Shown here piece after piece: positions 1-9,039 of a stretch of DNA of 64,000 nt. The notes below the pieces were generated by a model. That model was not told the origin of the DNA. It ran no database searches and was given only the letters and a program-made list of their open reading frames with translations. How positions within the stretch are numbered: the stretch's first letter is position 1; each line of letters starts with the position of its first letter. A program made the translations under genes and the position numbers. The DNA is from Porphyromonas gingivalis ATCC 33277 (GTDB taxonomy: Bacteria > Bacteroidota > Bacteroidia > Bacteroidales > Porphyromonadaceae), in NCBI RefSeq assembly GCF_000010505.1, contig NC_010729.1:482501-546500 (forward strand), written 5' to 3'.

Positions 1-61
1 CGCAAAGCTTGAGGAATTATTTGTTGGACTTTCGATATGTCGATTGCCTTTTTGAGGTATT

Positions 62-172
<111 letters not shown>

Positions 173-235
173 TAAGAAACGTGAGAGAGAGGGGGGGATA
201 GGATCTCACCCTCCTCCCCCGGAAAAAAAAGGTGA

Positions 236-272
236 AGGAGAGAGTCTCGAGTCCGAGGCTCTCTCCTTTTTT
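236..272 (+). terminator. rRNA operon terminator
   Basis: A 9 bp perfect stem (AGGAGAGAG at 236-244, CTCTCTCCT at 259-267) is followed by a T run, about 65 bp after the 5S RNA. This is a standard intrinsic terminator for the rRNA operon. Confidence 0.8.
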
Positions 273-455
273 ATTTTCTCTCTCTCCAAAAATCATTTTG
301 TTTTTCTCTCTATTCCTCTATTGCTTCCTCCTTTTCCTTCCTCCCTTCTTTTTTCCTTCATCTTCCTTTCCTTTTCTCTTCTCATCCTCAGTCGGACACA
401 GCAAAGGATAATCGGCCAATTGCTTTCCTCCCCCTTGCTGCGCGTTATTCTTATA
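273..455. other. Polypyrimidine-rich intergenic stretch
   Basis: Between the rRNA terminator and the first IS copy the + strand is almost pure C/T from about 275 to 390, with runs such as CCTCCTTTTCCTTCC. No ORF, RNA or promoter is supported. The right edge (TCTTATA, 449-455) is the target duplication of the adjacent IS. Confidence 0.5.
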
Positions 456-1525
456 ACGTCAGTTCGATCTAAGCGGAAATAGGAAAGTTAGGGTTTCTGA
501 TGATTTCAATATTGAGTTCAGGCTTTTTAGGCAGGATGTTGTAAGCGATGATACCGGAGATCAGGTTGGTGACAAAATTGTTGACACTGCGATGTCTCGT
601 GTGCTCTATCGGGCAGAGATTTTTGAACATATCATTGACCGTTTCGATCAGGGCTCTCTTTCTCAATAAAACTTTGTCATATAGATGCATCAGGGAGTTC
701 TTCATGTTCTTTTTGATTTTGGTTATCATGTGGATGTCATCGACAAAGAGCCGGTCAAAAAGGTTTTGGGAAATGTAGCCTCTATCGGCAATGAGTTTGC
801 CAAAAAGATTCTTGGTGAATGTTCCGTCTTTCAGAGGTTCTCTGTCATCACAATTGCCCGGTGTGATTTGATAGTTGATGATTTCACCCCTGTCGTTGAT
901 AACAATATGTAGTTTGAATCCATAAAACCAACCCATGGTGCTTTTGCCTTTTTGAGCCCATCCCCTCATTGTCCTATGCCCATGAGCTCGTTTGATATGA
1001 CAAGCCTTCAGTGGGGTGGAATCGATGAAAGAGATGCCTGTACATTGACCCAAACAACACATATTGAGAAATGCTATCAGCTTGAAACCTACCCTGCTTT
1101 GCAGCTCCACAAAGCGATTATAAGAGACAAGATGTGGGAACTCGGATCGACAAGAATGGGTGATGTATTGAAGATAAAAAGCTTTCAAATCTCGGTATCT
1201 TGACAGATGAAAAAGGATCAGGATGGTCATGACCTCACTGTCCGACATCTTAAACTTTCTATTCCTGCGTTTTTTGTCTTCCTCTTCGAGGGTCTTTTTC
1301 TTGATTGCTTCATCAAAAAGCTTGGAGAAATCATCTATGATGCAAAAAACATCAACTATATTTGTCTTCATAAAGTAGCGTTTTGTTTGTTCGTATCTTA
1401 TTGATTGTCAACAGCTAAGATACAAATAATTCGCTACTTTTTCAAGCATAATGCCCACGTTCTTTGGGCGTTTACCACTAATCAGAAAACAAATCCATTG
1501 GCTTTTTCTTACGTCGAACTGACGT
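456..1525 (-). mobile_element. IS195/ISPg3-type insertion sequence (IS982 family), copy 1
   Basis: This 1070 bp element has perfect 11 bp terminal inverted repeats (ACGTCAGTTCG at 456-466, CGAACTGACGT at 1515-1525) around one transposase gene. The 7 bp TCTTATA at 449-455 is repeated at 1526-1532, so this is a clean transposition with its target duplication preserved. Copies at 10277 and 18460 have the same ends and nearly the same protein. Size, ends and protein fit IS195/ISPg3 of P. gingivalis; that name is from recall. Confidence 0.9.
469..1371 (-). CDS. IS982-family transposase, copy 1
   Basis: DDE transposase of 300 residues that moves its own element. It shows the IS982 pattern: an N-terminal KMSDSEVMTI segment followed by YRDLKAFY and FPHLVSYNRF, a central catalytic Asp in SFIDSTPLKAC, the GWFYGFKLH stretch, a second Asp in LIADRGY, and a C-terminal catalytic Glu in the KRALIETVND region. 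The frame is intact and fills the IS, so it may be active. It differs from the other two copies at few positions, for example Glu instead of Ala in KTLEE(E/A)DKK. Confidence 0.9.
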   Translation of the reverse strand: MKTNIVDVFCIIDDFSKLFDEAIKKKTLEEEDKKRRNRKFKMSDSEVMTILILFHLSRYRDLKAFYLQYITHSCRSEFPHLVSYNRFVELQSRVGFKLIAFLNMCCLGQCTGISFIDSTPLKACHIKRAHGHRTMRGWAQKGKSTMGWFYGFKLHIVINDRGEIINYQITPGNCDDREPLKDGTFTKNLFGKLIADRGYISQNLFDRLFVDDIHMITKIKKNMKNSLMHLYDKVLLRKRALIETVNDMFKNLCPIEHTRHRSVNNFVTNLISGIIAYNILPKKPELNIEIIRNPNFPISA

Positions 1526-1532
1526 TCTTATA

Positions 1533-2230
1533 AGGTGAGTTCGATATAAGCGATATGGTGTCGATTCTCATGAGAGCCGCCTTATCGATCAAGCTCTTGT
1601 TGGGATATGACTATAAGCGATCAGAAAATGAAAGGGAAAAAATTTGACGTCTCATCGGACGTCGGAGCCTCTCGAAGCTGAAACCTCTCAACAGACAAAT
1701 GAAATACATTGACAAACAGCATATTGCATGTTTTTCTTGGATCGAATCCGTATTGTTTTATAGCCGTTCGGAATATACTCCGAAAGGGGGTCGAGCTACG
1801 CCCTACAGCGACTCGGGCTACGCCGTAGAGCGTACCGAGCTGCGCTCTACGGCTCTTCGAGGTACGCTGTAGGGCTCGCTGCGCCGGGCTCTACGGCTCA
1901 GCTCGGCCACCTCTACGGCTCACGGAGCGGAACTCTACGGCTCGGCTCGCTACGCTGTAGAGCGTACCTCGCCGAGCTCTACAGCGTACCTCGAAGAGCC
2001 ATACGGGGTAGCCCATCATCCTCTACGGAGTACCGGCATCTTGCCCTATGGTATAGCCCATCTTCCTGTGCGGACTGCAACATTCTGTCAAAAGCAATCC
2101 GAATTTCAATGTTGGTTCGATCCAAGCAGAAGCAGGATACCCCCTATACATTTGCCGGAGAATCTTAGGGCATCAATCTCTGATCAGGAAAAGAATTATT
2201 CATTGGCGTTTTCTTACGTCGAACTGACGT
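1533..2230. mobile_element. MITE-like element with IS195-type ends
   Basis: The left end (AGGTGAGTTCG at 1533-1543) and right end (CGAACTGACGT at 2220-2230) form imperfect inverted repeats and match the IS195 terminus with 2 and 0 mismatches. The last ~55 bp resemble the IS195 right end in diverged form (CATTGG then TTCTTACGTCGAACTGACG). A further end-like segment occurs at about 2110-2126, so the element may be composite. It encodes no transposase; a weak ORF-like stretch at about 1550-1640 could be a transposase remnant. Its length (698 bp) recalls the P. gingivalis element called MITE700. No target duplication is visible. Confidence 0.5.
1796..2081. repeat. Degenerate 22 bp minisatellite, about 13 units
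   Basis: Cutting the sequence every 22 bp from 1796 aligns 13 units. Recurrent cores are CTCTACGGCTC, CTACGCTGTAGAG and AGCGTACCTCG. Units hold small palindromes such as CTACGCCGTAG. Copies are imperfect, with the last three most diverged. The array lies inside the MITE-like element at 1533-2230 and has no coding potential I would defend. Confidence 0.75.
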
Positions 2231-2234
2231 TAAA

Positions 2235-2272
2235 AGGGTGCTGTGGCAAAACGAATTTTGACGCAGCACCCT
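2235..2272 (-). terminator. Terminator of the efflux operon
   Basis: A 9 bp perfect stem (AGGGTGCTG at 2235-2243, CAGCACCCT at 2264-2272) with a further inner stem (CAAAA/TTTTG) is followed on the minus strand by TTTT. It lies 73 bp past the stop of the TolC-like gene. The MITE-like element ends at 2230, directly at the T run. Confidence 0.75.
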
Positions 2273-2344
2273 ACGATGTCGGGGTCCTGATAGATCTCAT
2301 GAACACCTCGCTGAGGGTTCAAAGATAGTTTTCTTGTGAGTCTT

Positions 2345-3712
2345 TTAGAAGTCTTTGCCCTGATAGAAATCCAAAACTTTGGCTTTGTATATGAAGTCAT
2401 ACTTGGCACGAAGTTCTTCCACTTGGCTGAGGGCGTATTTTGTTTTTGCCTCGGCATATTCGTAGGCAGACAAGCGCCCTGCCTCGAAGCTGTCGCGAGC
2501 GTATTCGTATGCCTTGAGCGTAGCGGCCTTGCTGTTTTCGGCTGCTGCGATGGCCTTATCGGCTGCCACGGCATTGCTGTATGCTTGCCTGATCTCTTTA
2601 TAGAGGGCTTTTTTCTCTTCGACGAGTCGAAGCTCGCTTGAGCGTATTTGCAGGCGACTGCTCCGAACGCGATCTTGCGTTTGCATGGCAGAGAAGATGG
2701 GGATATTCAAAGAGAGTCCGATACTGTAGCTGCCGTTGTTCTTCCACTGTTCGGAGAAGGAGGGGTTGATGGCGGCATACTCCTTGCCGAGGTCGCGGAA
2801 GTAACCGTTGCTGTATCCGGCAGAGAGGCTGAGCGTCGGGAAGTATGCCGCACGAGCCGAGGCCAGACCTTCGCGTGCCGAAGCTATTTGCAGCTCGCTC
2901 GAATGCAGTGCCGGTTTCAAGCCGAGAGCCGTGCGATAGATCTCTTCGGGAGCAAGGAGAGATCCCAACCTTTCTGCTACGAGAACGTCTGTGTCGGGAG
3001 CCTTGACTGCAATGCTTTCGGGATGCTCCAGTTCGAGGGCTTGCCCCAAGTCCAGACGAGCCAGCTCCTCCTCCGAACGATATTGTACGAGAAGTTGTTC
3101 GTCCTTGGCCATCTGGGCATTTATGTCGAGGAGCTTACCCTCTGCCCATTTACCTACGCGAACCATTTCGGCCGTGCGATTGCGTTGCTCGCGAATCAGT
3201 GCCAACTGTGTTTCTGCCGTACGAGTCATTTCCTGACGGAAGAGCAAATTGATATAGAGAGCCGCGATTTGCAGGCTGAGGTCTTCACGCGCTTTTTGAA
3301 GTCGGGCTATACCATCCTCCACGTTGTACTTTTGCTGCTTGAGGTCGTGCAGACGACGTGTGCCGCTGAATACTTCCACCGAAGCTCCGATGCTGAGATT
3401 GGTATTCATCGAGGAGCGATCTACGGTTACTCCCGTTTTGTCTTTCGAACGTCCGAAGCTATAGTTGTGTCCGATGCCTGCATTGACCGAGGGCAGGAAA
3501 CTGTGTCGTGCTGCATCGAGACTAATGATTCGGTTTTCTTGTTCGATCTCCTGTCTGCGCAGATTCAGGTTGCGCTCCTTGGCTATCCGGATACAGTCTT
3601 CCAGGGAGAGGCCTGACATCGGATTGGTTGATGCTTCGGATTCATTTTGTGCACGAAGCAAGGAGAGCGAAGATAGGACGGTCAGTGCCGTCAGGAGGAT
3701 TGTCCGTTTCAT
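2345..3712 (-). CDS. TolC-family outer membrane efflux protein
   Basis: Outer membrane channel of a tripartite efflux or secretion system. The 455-residue protein begins with a signal peptide (MKRTILLTALTVLSSLSLLRAQ) and is otherwise long alpha-helical hairpins with two internally similar halves, as in the OEP/TolC family (usual length 430-490). Motifs such as SLEDCIRIAKERN near residue 35 and IGLSLNIPIFS near 330 are typical. Its start overlaps the adaptor stop by 4 bp, so the two are translationally coupled. It is the last gene of the operon. The substrate is not evident from sequence. Confidence 0.9.
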   Translation of the reverse strand: MKRTILLTALTVLSSLSLLRAQNESEASTNPMSGLSLEDCIRIAKERNLNLRRQEIEQENRIISLDAARHSFLPSVNAGIGHNYSFGRSKDKTGVTVDRSSMNTNLSIGASVEVFSGTRRLHDLKQQKYNVEDGIARLQKAREDLSLQIAALYINLLFRQEMTRTAETQLALIREQRNRTAEMVRVGKWAEGKLLDINAQMAKDEQLLVQYRSEEELARLDLGQALELEHPESIAVKAPDTDVLVAERLGSLLAPEEIYRTALGLKPALHSSELQIASAREGLASARAAYFPTLSLSAGYSNGYFRDLGKEYAAINPSFSEQWKNNGSYSIGLSLNIPIFSAMQTQDRVRSSRLQIRSSELRLVEEKKALYKEIRQAYSNAVAADKAIAAAENSKAATLKAYEYARDSFEAGRLSAYEYAEAKTKYALSQVEELRAKYDFIYKAKVLDFYQGKDF

Positions 3713-4815
3713 TTCTTCTCTTCGGTTTTTTCTATTCCACGTACCTTTTCACCGCCTTTAAGTCCGCTTTTGATTTCGATATTCGAACCGTTCGACACGC
3801 CGGTTTTCACCTGACGGCGTTCGGTCTGTAGCGGCTTTTCTGCTTTTACCACCTGCACAAAAGTGCTGTCGCCACTGAACTCTATACAAGCTTCGGGTAT
3901 GGCCGGTACGCCATAGGCTCCTTCGAGTACGATCTCAGCATTGGCACTATAGCCGGCACGGATTACTCTGTCGCTTGGAATATGTACCGAAGCTTTCACT
4001 TCGAACAGTACAGCTCCGTTTACGATACTTCCCTTGGGCGCAAGGTATTCTACTGTGGCAGGAAAACTTTCTTTCCCCAATGCTCCCACCGAAATGCGCA
4101 TGGGAGAGCCCAGTCGAATGCGACCGACTTCCGTCTCGTCTATCTTGCCGACAAAAATCAAATCGTTCATATCCGCTATCGAAGCGATGGTCGTTCCCTC
4201 GTTGAACGTATTGGCCTGAATGACCGAATTACCCACTTTGACCGGGACATTCAGGATCTTACCTGTTACCGTGCTGCGCACAAGCGTATTGCTCTGTTTG
4301 GCTGTACGGCTGCTGGCACCTTTCTTTACGATCTCCATGGCTTCACGCGCATTGGACAGTTCCTCTTTGATTTTGGCGAAATTCGCCTCGGCTGCCTCGA
4401 ACTCTTCGAGAGCGATGACCGATTTGTCGAAAAGATCTTTGCTGCGGGCATACGATTCTTTGCCTTGCTCGTATGAAATCTCCGCCATACGGACACGGCT
4501 CTCGGCCTGACTAAGCTGGATCATTTCCGGAACGACAGTGAGGCGGGCGATCACGTCTCCGCTCTGTACCACGTCTCCGGCTTCGTGCAGCAGTTCGGCT
4601 ACGATGCCGTTCATCTGTGGTTTGATGAGCACTTCGTCGCGCGGCTCTACCGTACCGGTGATCACCGTCTTGCTCTCGATCGTGTCTTGCTTGGTTACCG
4701 TTTCGATTTGGTACTCTTTGGGTTTGGCTTTGGACTTTTGCCAGAGGAACATAAAAGTGCCGATCACTGCAACGGCCAACAGCACCCAAAGGAAGATCTT
4801 GAAATACTTTTTCAT
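3709..4815 (-). CDS. MacA/HlyD-type periplasmic adaptor
   Basis: Periplasmic adaptor of 368 residues linking inner-membrane ABC components to the TolC-like protein. It has one N-terminal transmembrane anchor (residues ~5-25), a lipoyl-like half (VEPRDEVLIKPQMNGIVAELL), a coiled-coil hairpin (~100-170, rich in Glu/Lys/Ala), a second lipoyl half (RSTVTGKILNVPVKVGNSV) and a beta-barrel domain. The neighbouring ABC permeases make MacA a better description than RND adaptor. The C-terminus is strongly charged (EKTEEKK). Confidence 0.88.
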   Translation of the reverse strand: MKKYFKIFLWVLLAVAVIGTFMFLWQKSKAKPKEYQIETVTKQDTIESKTVITGTVEPRDEVLIKPQMNGIVAELLHEAGDVVQSGDVIARLTVVPEMIQLSQAESRVRMAEISYEQGKESYARSKDLFDKSVIALEEFEAAEANFAKIKEELSNAREAMEIVKKGASSRTAKQSNTLVRSTVTGKILNVPVKVGNSVIQANTFNEGTTIASIADMNDLIFVGKIDETEVGRIRLGSPMRISVGALGKESFPATVEYLAPKGSIVNGAVLFEVKASVHIPSDRVIRAGYSANAEIVLEGAYGVPAIPEACIEFSGDSTFVQVVKAEKPLQTERRQVKTGVSNGSNIEIKSGLKGGEKVRGIEKTEEKK

Positions 4816-4884
4816 CTTGGTTCTTATCTTATTTGTTTTTCTTTATTCGAATTATGTTAGGAGGCAATAATAATGTCAAAGTCG

Positions 4885-6147
4885 TTATTCATCCCTGATG
4901 GCATCGATCGCTTTGATTTGGATAGCCCGATAGGCAGGGAGCAACCCTCCGAGTATACCGCCGGCTATGATGATAAATAGAGAGAGCAAGGCGGTACCGA
5001 ATGGTATCAAAGGATTATAGAAAGGAAAATTTCCGGAAGAGCTTTGGGAAAAAGCCATATCGACCACACTCATCAATCCCACGCCGAATATCAATCCCAG
5101 CAGTCCGGCCAAAGTCGTCAGCAGGAGGGATTCGCTCAGGATCTGTCCGATGATCGTACGAGGCTTGGCCCCCAGAGCTCGTCGAACACCGATCTCTCGC
5201 GTTCGTTCGCGGACGGTGACAAGCATGATATTGGAGACGCCTACGATACCTGTAAGCAGAGTACCGATACCGACGATCCAAACAAGCAGATTGATACCGG
5301 TGAAAATCATATTCATCAGTTGGAACTGAGCTGAAATATCGAATTTGGAAAGAGCTTTGTCATCATCCGGTGCTATCTGATTGCGGCTGCGAATGATGGT
5401 TTCGATCTTCCTGAACATTTGTTTCATGTCGGCTAAAGGATAGGCGCTGACAGCGAAGTTCTCCACACGATTGCCGCTATTGGATATTTGTTGTAGCACG
5501 CTATAGGGAAGGTAAACGCTTCTTTTGGGCGATGATCCGATAGTAACGTTGTTGCTTTTTGCTTCCAGCACACCTATCACTCTATAATATAGTCCGTTTA
5601 CGCGCAGCACCTGACCGATAGGGTCGGTAGTCCCGAATAGTTTTTCTTTTACTTCTTTTCCGATCATGCACACTTTCCTGCGTAGCTTATCGTCCACGGC
5701 ATTGAGCATTCTGCCTTGCAGGATATTGACGCGACTGATCTCGAAATAATCAGGTTCTGCTCCTACTATCGAGTATGTCTCGGACTTGTCTCCGAATACG
5801 ACGTTTTTATTCGATCTCGCACCCCACATGATCGGGCTGATGAACTCCACTTCGGGAACTTGGCTGCGAACCGTCCGTATATCTCCGGAGGTCATACTCC
5901 AGTTTCGACCGCTGCGGAAACCCATATAAGGTTTTGAGGTCAGGTTGGTCCAGTAAAAAGCAGAATTAGAGGCAATGCCCGATACCTCACGTAGAATACC
6001 ATTGCTGAAGCCGGCTCCCACACTGGTCAGTACGACGAGCATGAAGATACCCCAAAATACACCGAAGGCTGTGGCCAGACTGCGTCTGCGATTGCTGTAG
6101 ATCGTATGCCAGATCTCTATCCAGCGATCTCTATCGAAAAATCTCAT
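4885..6147 (-). CDS. ABC transporter permease, MacB/FtsX type (second)
   Basis: Inner membrane permease of 420 residues. The layout is one N-terminal TM helix (SLATAFGVFWGIFMLVVLTS), a large MacB-type periplasmic domain (~50-270), then three C-terminal TM helices (FtsX domain). The REIGVRRALGAK motif after TM2 is the conserved cytoplasmic coupling segment of this family. It lies 22 bp after the other permease of the operon; the two are clearly related, so they probably act as a heterodimer with the single ATPase at 7469-8128. Confidence 0.9.
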   Translation of the reverse strand: MRFFDRDRWIEIWHTIYSNRRRSLATAFGVFWGIFMLVVLTSVGAGFSNGILREVSGIASNSAFYWTNLTSKPYMGFRSGRNWSMTSGDIRTVRSQVPEVEFISPIMWGARSNKNVVFGDKSETYSIVGAEPDYFEISRVNILQGRMLNAVDDKLRRKVCMIGKEVKEKLFGTTDPIGQVLRVNGLYYRVIGVLEAKSNNVTIGSSPKRSVYLPYSVLQQISNSGNRVENFAVSAYPLADMKQMFRKIETIIRSRNQIAPDDDKALSKFDISAQFQLMNMIFTGINLLVWIVGIGTLLTGIVGVSNIMLVTVRERTREIGVRRALGAKPRTIIGQILSESLLLTTLAGLLGLIFGVGLMSVVDMAFSQSSSGNFPFYNPLIPFGTALLSLFIIIAGGILGGLLPAYRAIQIKAIDAIRDE

Positions 6148-6169
6148 AGTCTCCTTTCTCCTCCTTCGT

Positions 6170-7444
6170 TTAGTTTCTCATCGCCTCCACCGCGGGGATT
6201 CGTACGGCTTTGCGGGCGGGTTGGTATCCTGCTATGGCACCGCTTACTACCATGACTATCAGAGCTAATAGGGCAGTGCTCAGGTCGATGCTCGGATCGC
6301 GGAAGAGTGTCAGCGTTATTCCTTCTACCTGTCTGCTCCCGACACCGGTGGTCTGTACCCAATGCGATACGAACTCCATCAGACCAACGCCGGCCACCAA
6401 GCCTATCAGTCCGGAAAACAGTGTGACCACTACCGCCTCTGTCAGAATCATGTTGATGATAGCCCTTGGCTTGGCTCCCAGTGCTTTGCGAATGCCTATT
6501 TCGCGCTGTCTTTCATTGACGGTCACTTGCATGATATTGGCCACTCCGATAATTCCGATGACAAGGGTGCTCAACCCGATAATCCAAAGAAAAACATCCA
6601 TGCCATTGAATATCTTGTCCATCATTTTCATGTCCGTCACCGGTGCATCGACATAGGGCACTTCCATATCGGTAGGATCATAGCCCTTGCGGAAGGCCAG
6701 TTGGCGATTGAGCAGTACTTTGAGTCTCTCCACGTCCTCCTCGGTTCGCACCGACGGGCAGTTCATGAACAGCGTGCAGTCCAGACTGAACCCTTTGGCA
6801 AAAACACCTGAATAGGTGGCGAAAGGAATATAATTGGGGCTGAATTGCCCCTGTTCGCCTTTGCAGACGCCTACGACGAGGAACGGGATTTGGGACAGAT
6901 TTACGTATTTCCCTATGGGCGAAATGCTTTCCCCGAATAAGACATCAGCCGTCTGCTCGCACAGGACTATTACTTTTCTCTTCATGGCATCGTCCGATGT
7001 GGAAAGGAAACGTCCTTCGATCAGATGCGTCTTGACCATATTGCCGTATTCTCCGGATACGGCTTTCGTAGGAGTCGAGTGTGTTCGATCCTCGTACTGT
7101 ACGTCGTAGCTCCACTGGTTGGTATAGTATGCCGCACCTTCGATCAGATCGGGATTGAGTTTGACCAGATAGTCGCAGTCAGCAGGTGTCAGCTCTATGT
7201 ATCTGTCTTTGGGATAGCCTCCGTACTCCTTGCCGGTACGCCATGTGGAGAAGCTGATAGCACTCGTGCCCATACCGAACTGCTCCACATTGTGCCGGAT
7301 GCCATGCTGGAATCCACGGCCGGCACTCAGCAGCAGTATTAGCAGCAGTACACCCCAGGCTACGGCAAAGCCGGTGAGAGCCGTACGCAGCATATTCTTG
7401 CGCAGGGTGGCTCCTAATTCGTGCAAATTGTCTAAGTCGAACAT
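6170..7444 (-). CDS. ABC transporter permease, MacB/FtsX type (first)
   Basis: Paralogue of the downstream permease (424 residues) with the same plan: N-terminal TM (ALTGFAVAWGVLLLILLLS), MacB-type periplasmic domain, and three C-terminal TM helices with REIGIRKALGAK in the first cytoplasmic loop. Having two different half-permeases with one separate ATPase is common in Bacteroidetes, whereas E. coli MacB fuses permease and ATPase. The gap to the ATPase stop is 24 bp, consistent with one transcript. Confidence 0.9.
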   Translation of the reverse strand: MFDLDNLHELGATLRKNMLRTALTGFAVAWGVLLLILLLSAGRGFQHGIRHNVEQFGMGTSAISFSTWRTGKEYGGYPKDRYIELTPADCDYLVKLNPDLIEGAAYYTNQWSYDVQYEDRTHSTPTKAVSGEYGNMVKTHLIEGRFLSTSDDAMKRKVIVLCEQTADVLFGESISPIGKYVNLSQIPFLVVGVCKGEQGQFSPNYIPFATYSGVFAKGFSLDCTLFMNCPSVRTEEDVERLKVLLNRQLAFRKGYDPTDMEVPYVDAPVTDMKMMDKIFNGMDVFLWIIGLSTLVIGIIGVANIMQVTVNERQREIGIRKALGAKPRAIINMILTEAVVVTLFSGLIGLVAGVGLMEFVSHWVQTTGVGSRQVEGITLTLFRDPSIDLSTALLALIVMVVSGAIAGYQPARKAVRIPAVEAMRN

Positions 7445-7468
7445 ACCGTCTATCGCTCTTTTCAGGTC

Positions 7469-8128
7469 TTAGGCCCCGATGATGCCGTCTTTGATATGGA
7501 TAATCCGATCCGTACTGTCGGCTACCGACTGTTCGTGCGTGACGATCACCATAGTGATCCCATCGCGATTGACACTGCGCAGCAGCTCCATCACCTCTAC
7601 TGTCGTAACGCTGTCGAGTGCTCCCGTAGGCTCGTCCGCCAGAATGACCTGTGGCTTGGCAGCCAAAGCGCGAGCTATGGCAACGCGCTGTTTCTGTCCA
7701 CCCGAAAGTTCGTTGGGTAGATGATCAGCCCAATCTTCCAGCCCCACCCGTCGGAGGTATTCCATGGCCATCTCATTGCGTTTGCGGCGACTCATGCCCT
7801 GATAGTAAAGGGGTAGGGCAACGTTCTCCACTGCATTTTTGAATGAGATCAGATTGAAGCTTTGGAACACGAATCCGATCAGTCTGCCTCGTATCTCCGC
7901 CGCTCGGTTCTCGGAGAGATTGCGGATGAGTTCGCCGTGCAGGCGATACTCGCCCTCGTCGTAGGTGTCGAGTACACCGAGGATGTTCAGCAGCGTACTC
8001 TTGCCCGATCCGGATGCTCCCATGATAGAGACCATCTCCCCTTTGGCGATGTGCAGATCTATACCCTTGAGCACGTGTAGAGGTTGTGCTCCCGGATAAG
8101 TTTTGTGGATGCCTTTGATGTCGATCAT
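7469..8128 (-). CDS. ABC transporter ATP-binding protein, MacB/LolD type
   Basis: Cytoplasmic ATPase of 219 residues energising the two permeases. Visible motifs are Walker A GASGSGKST (residues 37-45), the Q-loop FVFQSFNLI, the ABC signature LSGGQKQR (~141), Walker B VILADEPTGALD (~160) and the switch His in IVTHEQ. The conserved ALDS after Walker B is typical of the MacB/LolD group. It is encoded 18 bp after the DUF6249 gene. Confidence 0.93.
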   Translation of the reverse strand: MIDIKGIHKTYPGAQPLHVLKGIDLHIAKGEMVSIMGASGSGKSTLLNILGVLDTYDEGEYRLHGELIRNLSENRAAEIRGRLIGFVFQSFNLISFKNAVENVALPLYYQGMSRRKRNEMAMEYLRRVGLEDWADHLPNELSGGQKQRVAIARALAAKPQVILADEPTGALDSVTTVEVMELLRSVNRDGITMVIVTHEQSVADSTDRIIHIKDGIIGA

Positions 8129-8146
8129 TTTATTGCGATTGTTCTT

Positions 8147-8554
8147 TTATTGTTTGTCTCTCTTCTCCTTGCGCATGATGATGGAAGGAATCAGAAGTCC
8201 GAGACCGCCAAAAATCAGCAGACAGATTCCCGAAAGGGTTTCGAATGTGTGGCCGAAGCTCCAGCCGTCAAGATTTTCTATTGCATGTTGGAAAACAAAT
8301 GTCAGAAAGAAAGCCAGTAGCAGTCCGATGCCCATGCCTACCATCATGAAACCTACTTTGATGCCGAGCCCTTGATTGTCTCGGGTGCTAAAGGAGGAAG
8401 TTAACTGTGTTAAGTCTGCATTTCTTTCGGGAGAAGGCAAGGAGTCGAGCTTCTCGATCAGGCGAAGTCGTTCGCCTCGGCGTACGTAGAGTTCGAAAAT
8501 CTTAAAGATGAAGTAGAACACTACCGCAGGTACCAAAACAGATTCTAAGTTCAT
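8147..8554 (-). CDS. Small membrane protein, DUF6249-like
   Basis: A 135-residue membrane protein with an N-terminal TM helix (LVPAVVFYFIFKIFELYV), a polar segment, then two TM helices (GFMMVGMGIGLLLAFFLTFVF and a C-terminal one ending in a basic MRKEKRDK tail). It matches the DUF6249 pattern seen in Bacteroidetes, often near ECF sigma or ABC genes. The function is unknown. It is the first gene of the efflux operon, followed closely by the ATPase, so a role in assembling or regulating the transporter is possible but not shown. Confidence 0.7.
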   Translation of the reverse strand: MNLESVLVPAVVFYFIFKIFELYVRRGERLRLIEKLDSLPSPERNADLTQLTSSFSTRDNQGLGIKVGFMMVGMGIGLLLAFFLTFVFQHAIENLDGWSFGHTFETLSGICLLIFGGLGLLIPSIIMRKEKRDKQ

Positions 8555-8786
8555 AATCGTTTCTTTTTAGTTTGAGGGTTATTACTTGGGTTTGTTTGCC
8601 TCTTTGACGGATAGTGCTCGAAAAGGTTACACCTCTGTATCGTTGGTTACCCTCTTGAAGAGAGGTCGCTACCGTCGATCCTGCTTTGTTGTCTTTTTCG
8701 TTTCTCTTGCTTTCTTCTCTTATGCTTGCGCTATAACGGACAAATTTCTCGTCCGTATATATGCGTATTAGCCAAATAGTACACCG

Positions 8787-8794
8787 CAAAAGTA
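8787..8794 (-). promoter_or_regulatory. Candidate promoter -7 box for efflux operon
   Basis: The minus strand reads TACTTTTG followed by CGG, matching the Bacteroidetes -7 consensus TAnnTTTG(C). No convincing -33 TTTG is seen. The position, ~230 bp before the first start codon, is far but is the best match in the gap. Confidence 0.4.
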
Positions 8795-8973
8795 TACCTT
8801 AGTTTTGAAATCTGCAAGACTAAGGCTGAAAAATTTTTCTCGCAGGTGGTATGTCCGTGTAACCAATATATGATAATAGTCATCGGGATGTGGAGAAAAA
8901 GGAAGGAGCCGAGCACACGGAGTTCATCTGAATAGATAGGGGAGAATGAGGTCTCAAAATGGATGTTTTCGTG

Positions 8974-8981
8974 TAAGTTTG
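8974..8981 (+). promoter_or_regulatory. Candidate promoter -7 box for sigma operon
   Basis: TAAGTTTG matches TAnnTTTG and lies ~58 bp before the chosen ATG of the sigma gene. There is no clear -33 element. ECF operons are often self-regulated from a different motif, so this is tentative. Confidence 0.35.
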
Positions 8982-9039
8982 ACGAAAGATCTCACCCGGG
9001 ACTGTAACCGAATCGACAAATGTGCGTCTAAGCGATGAG

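Larger units (their letters stand above)
8555..9039. other. Divergent promoter region between efflux operon and sigma operon
   Basis: This 485 bp region has no gene I can support. It holds a leftward -7 box (8787-8794) and a rightward one (8974-8981). Over 200 bp lie between the leftward box and the first leftward start codon at 8554, so the efflux operon may have a long 5' leader. Confidence 0.5.
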
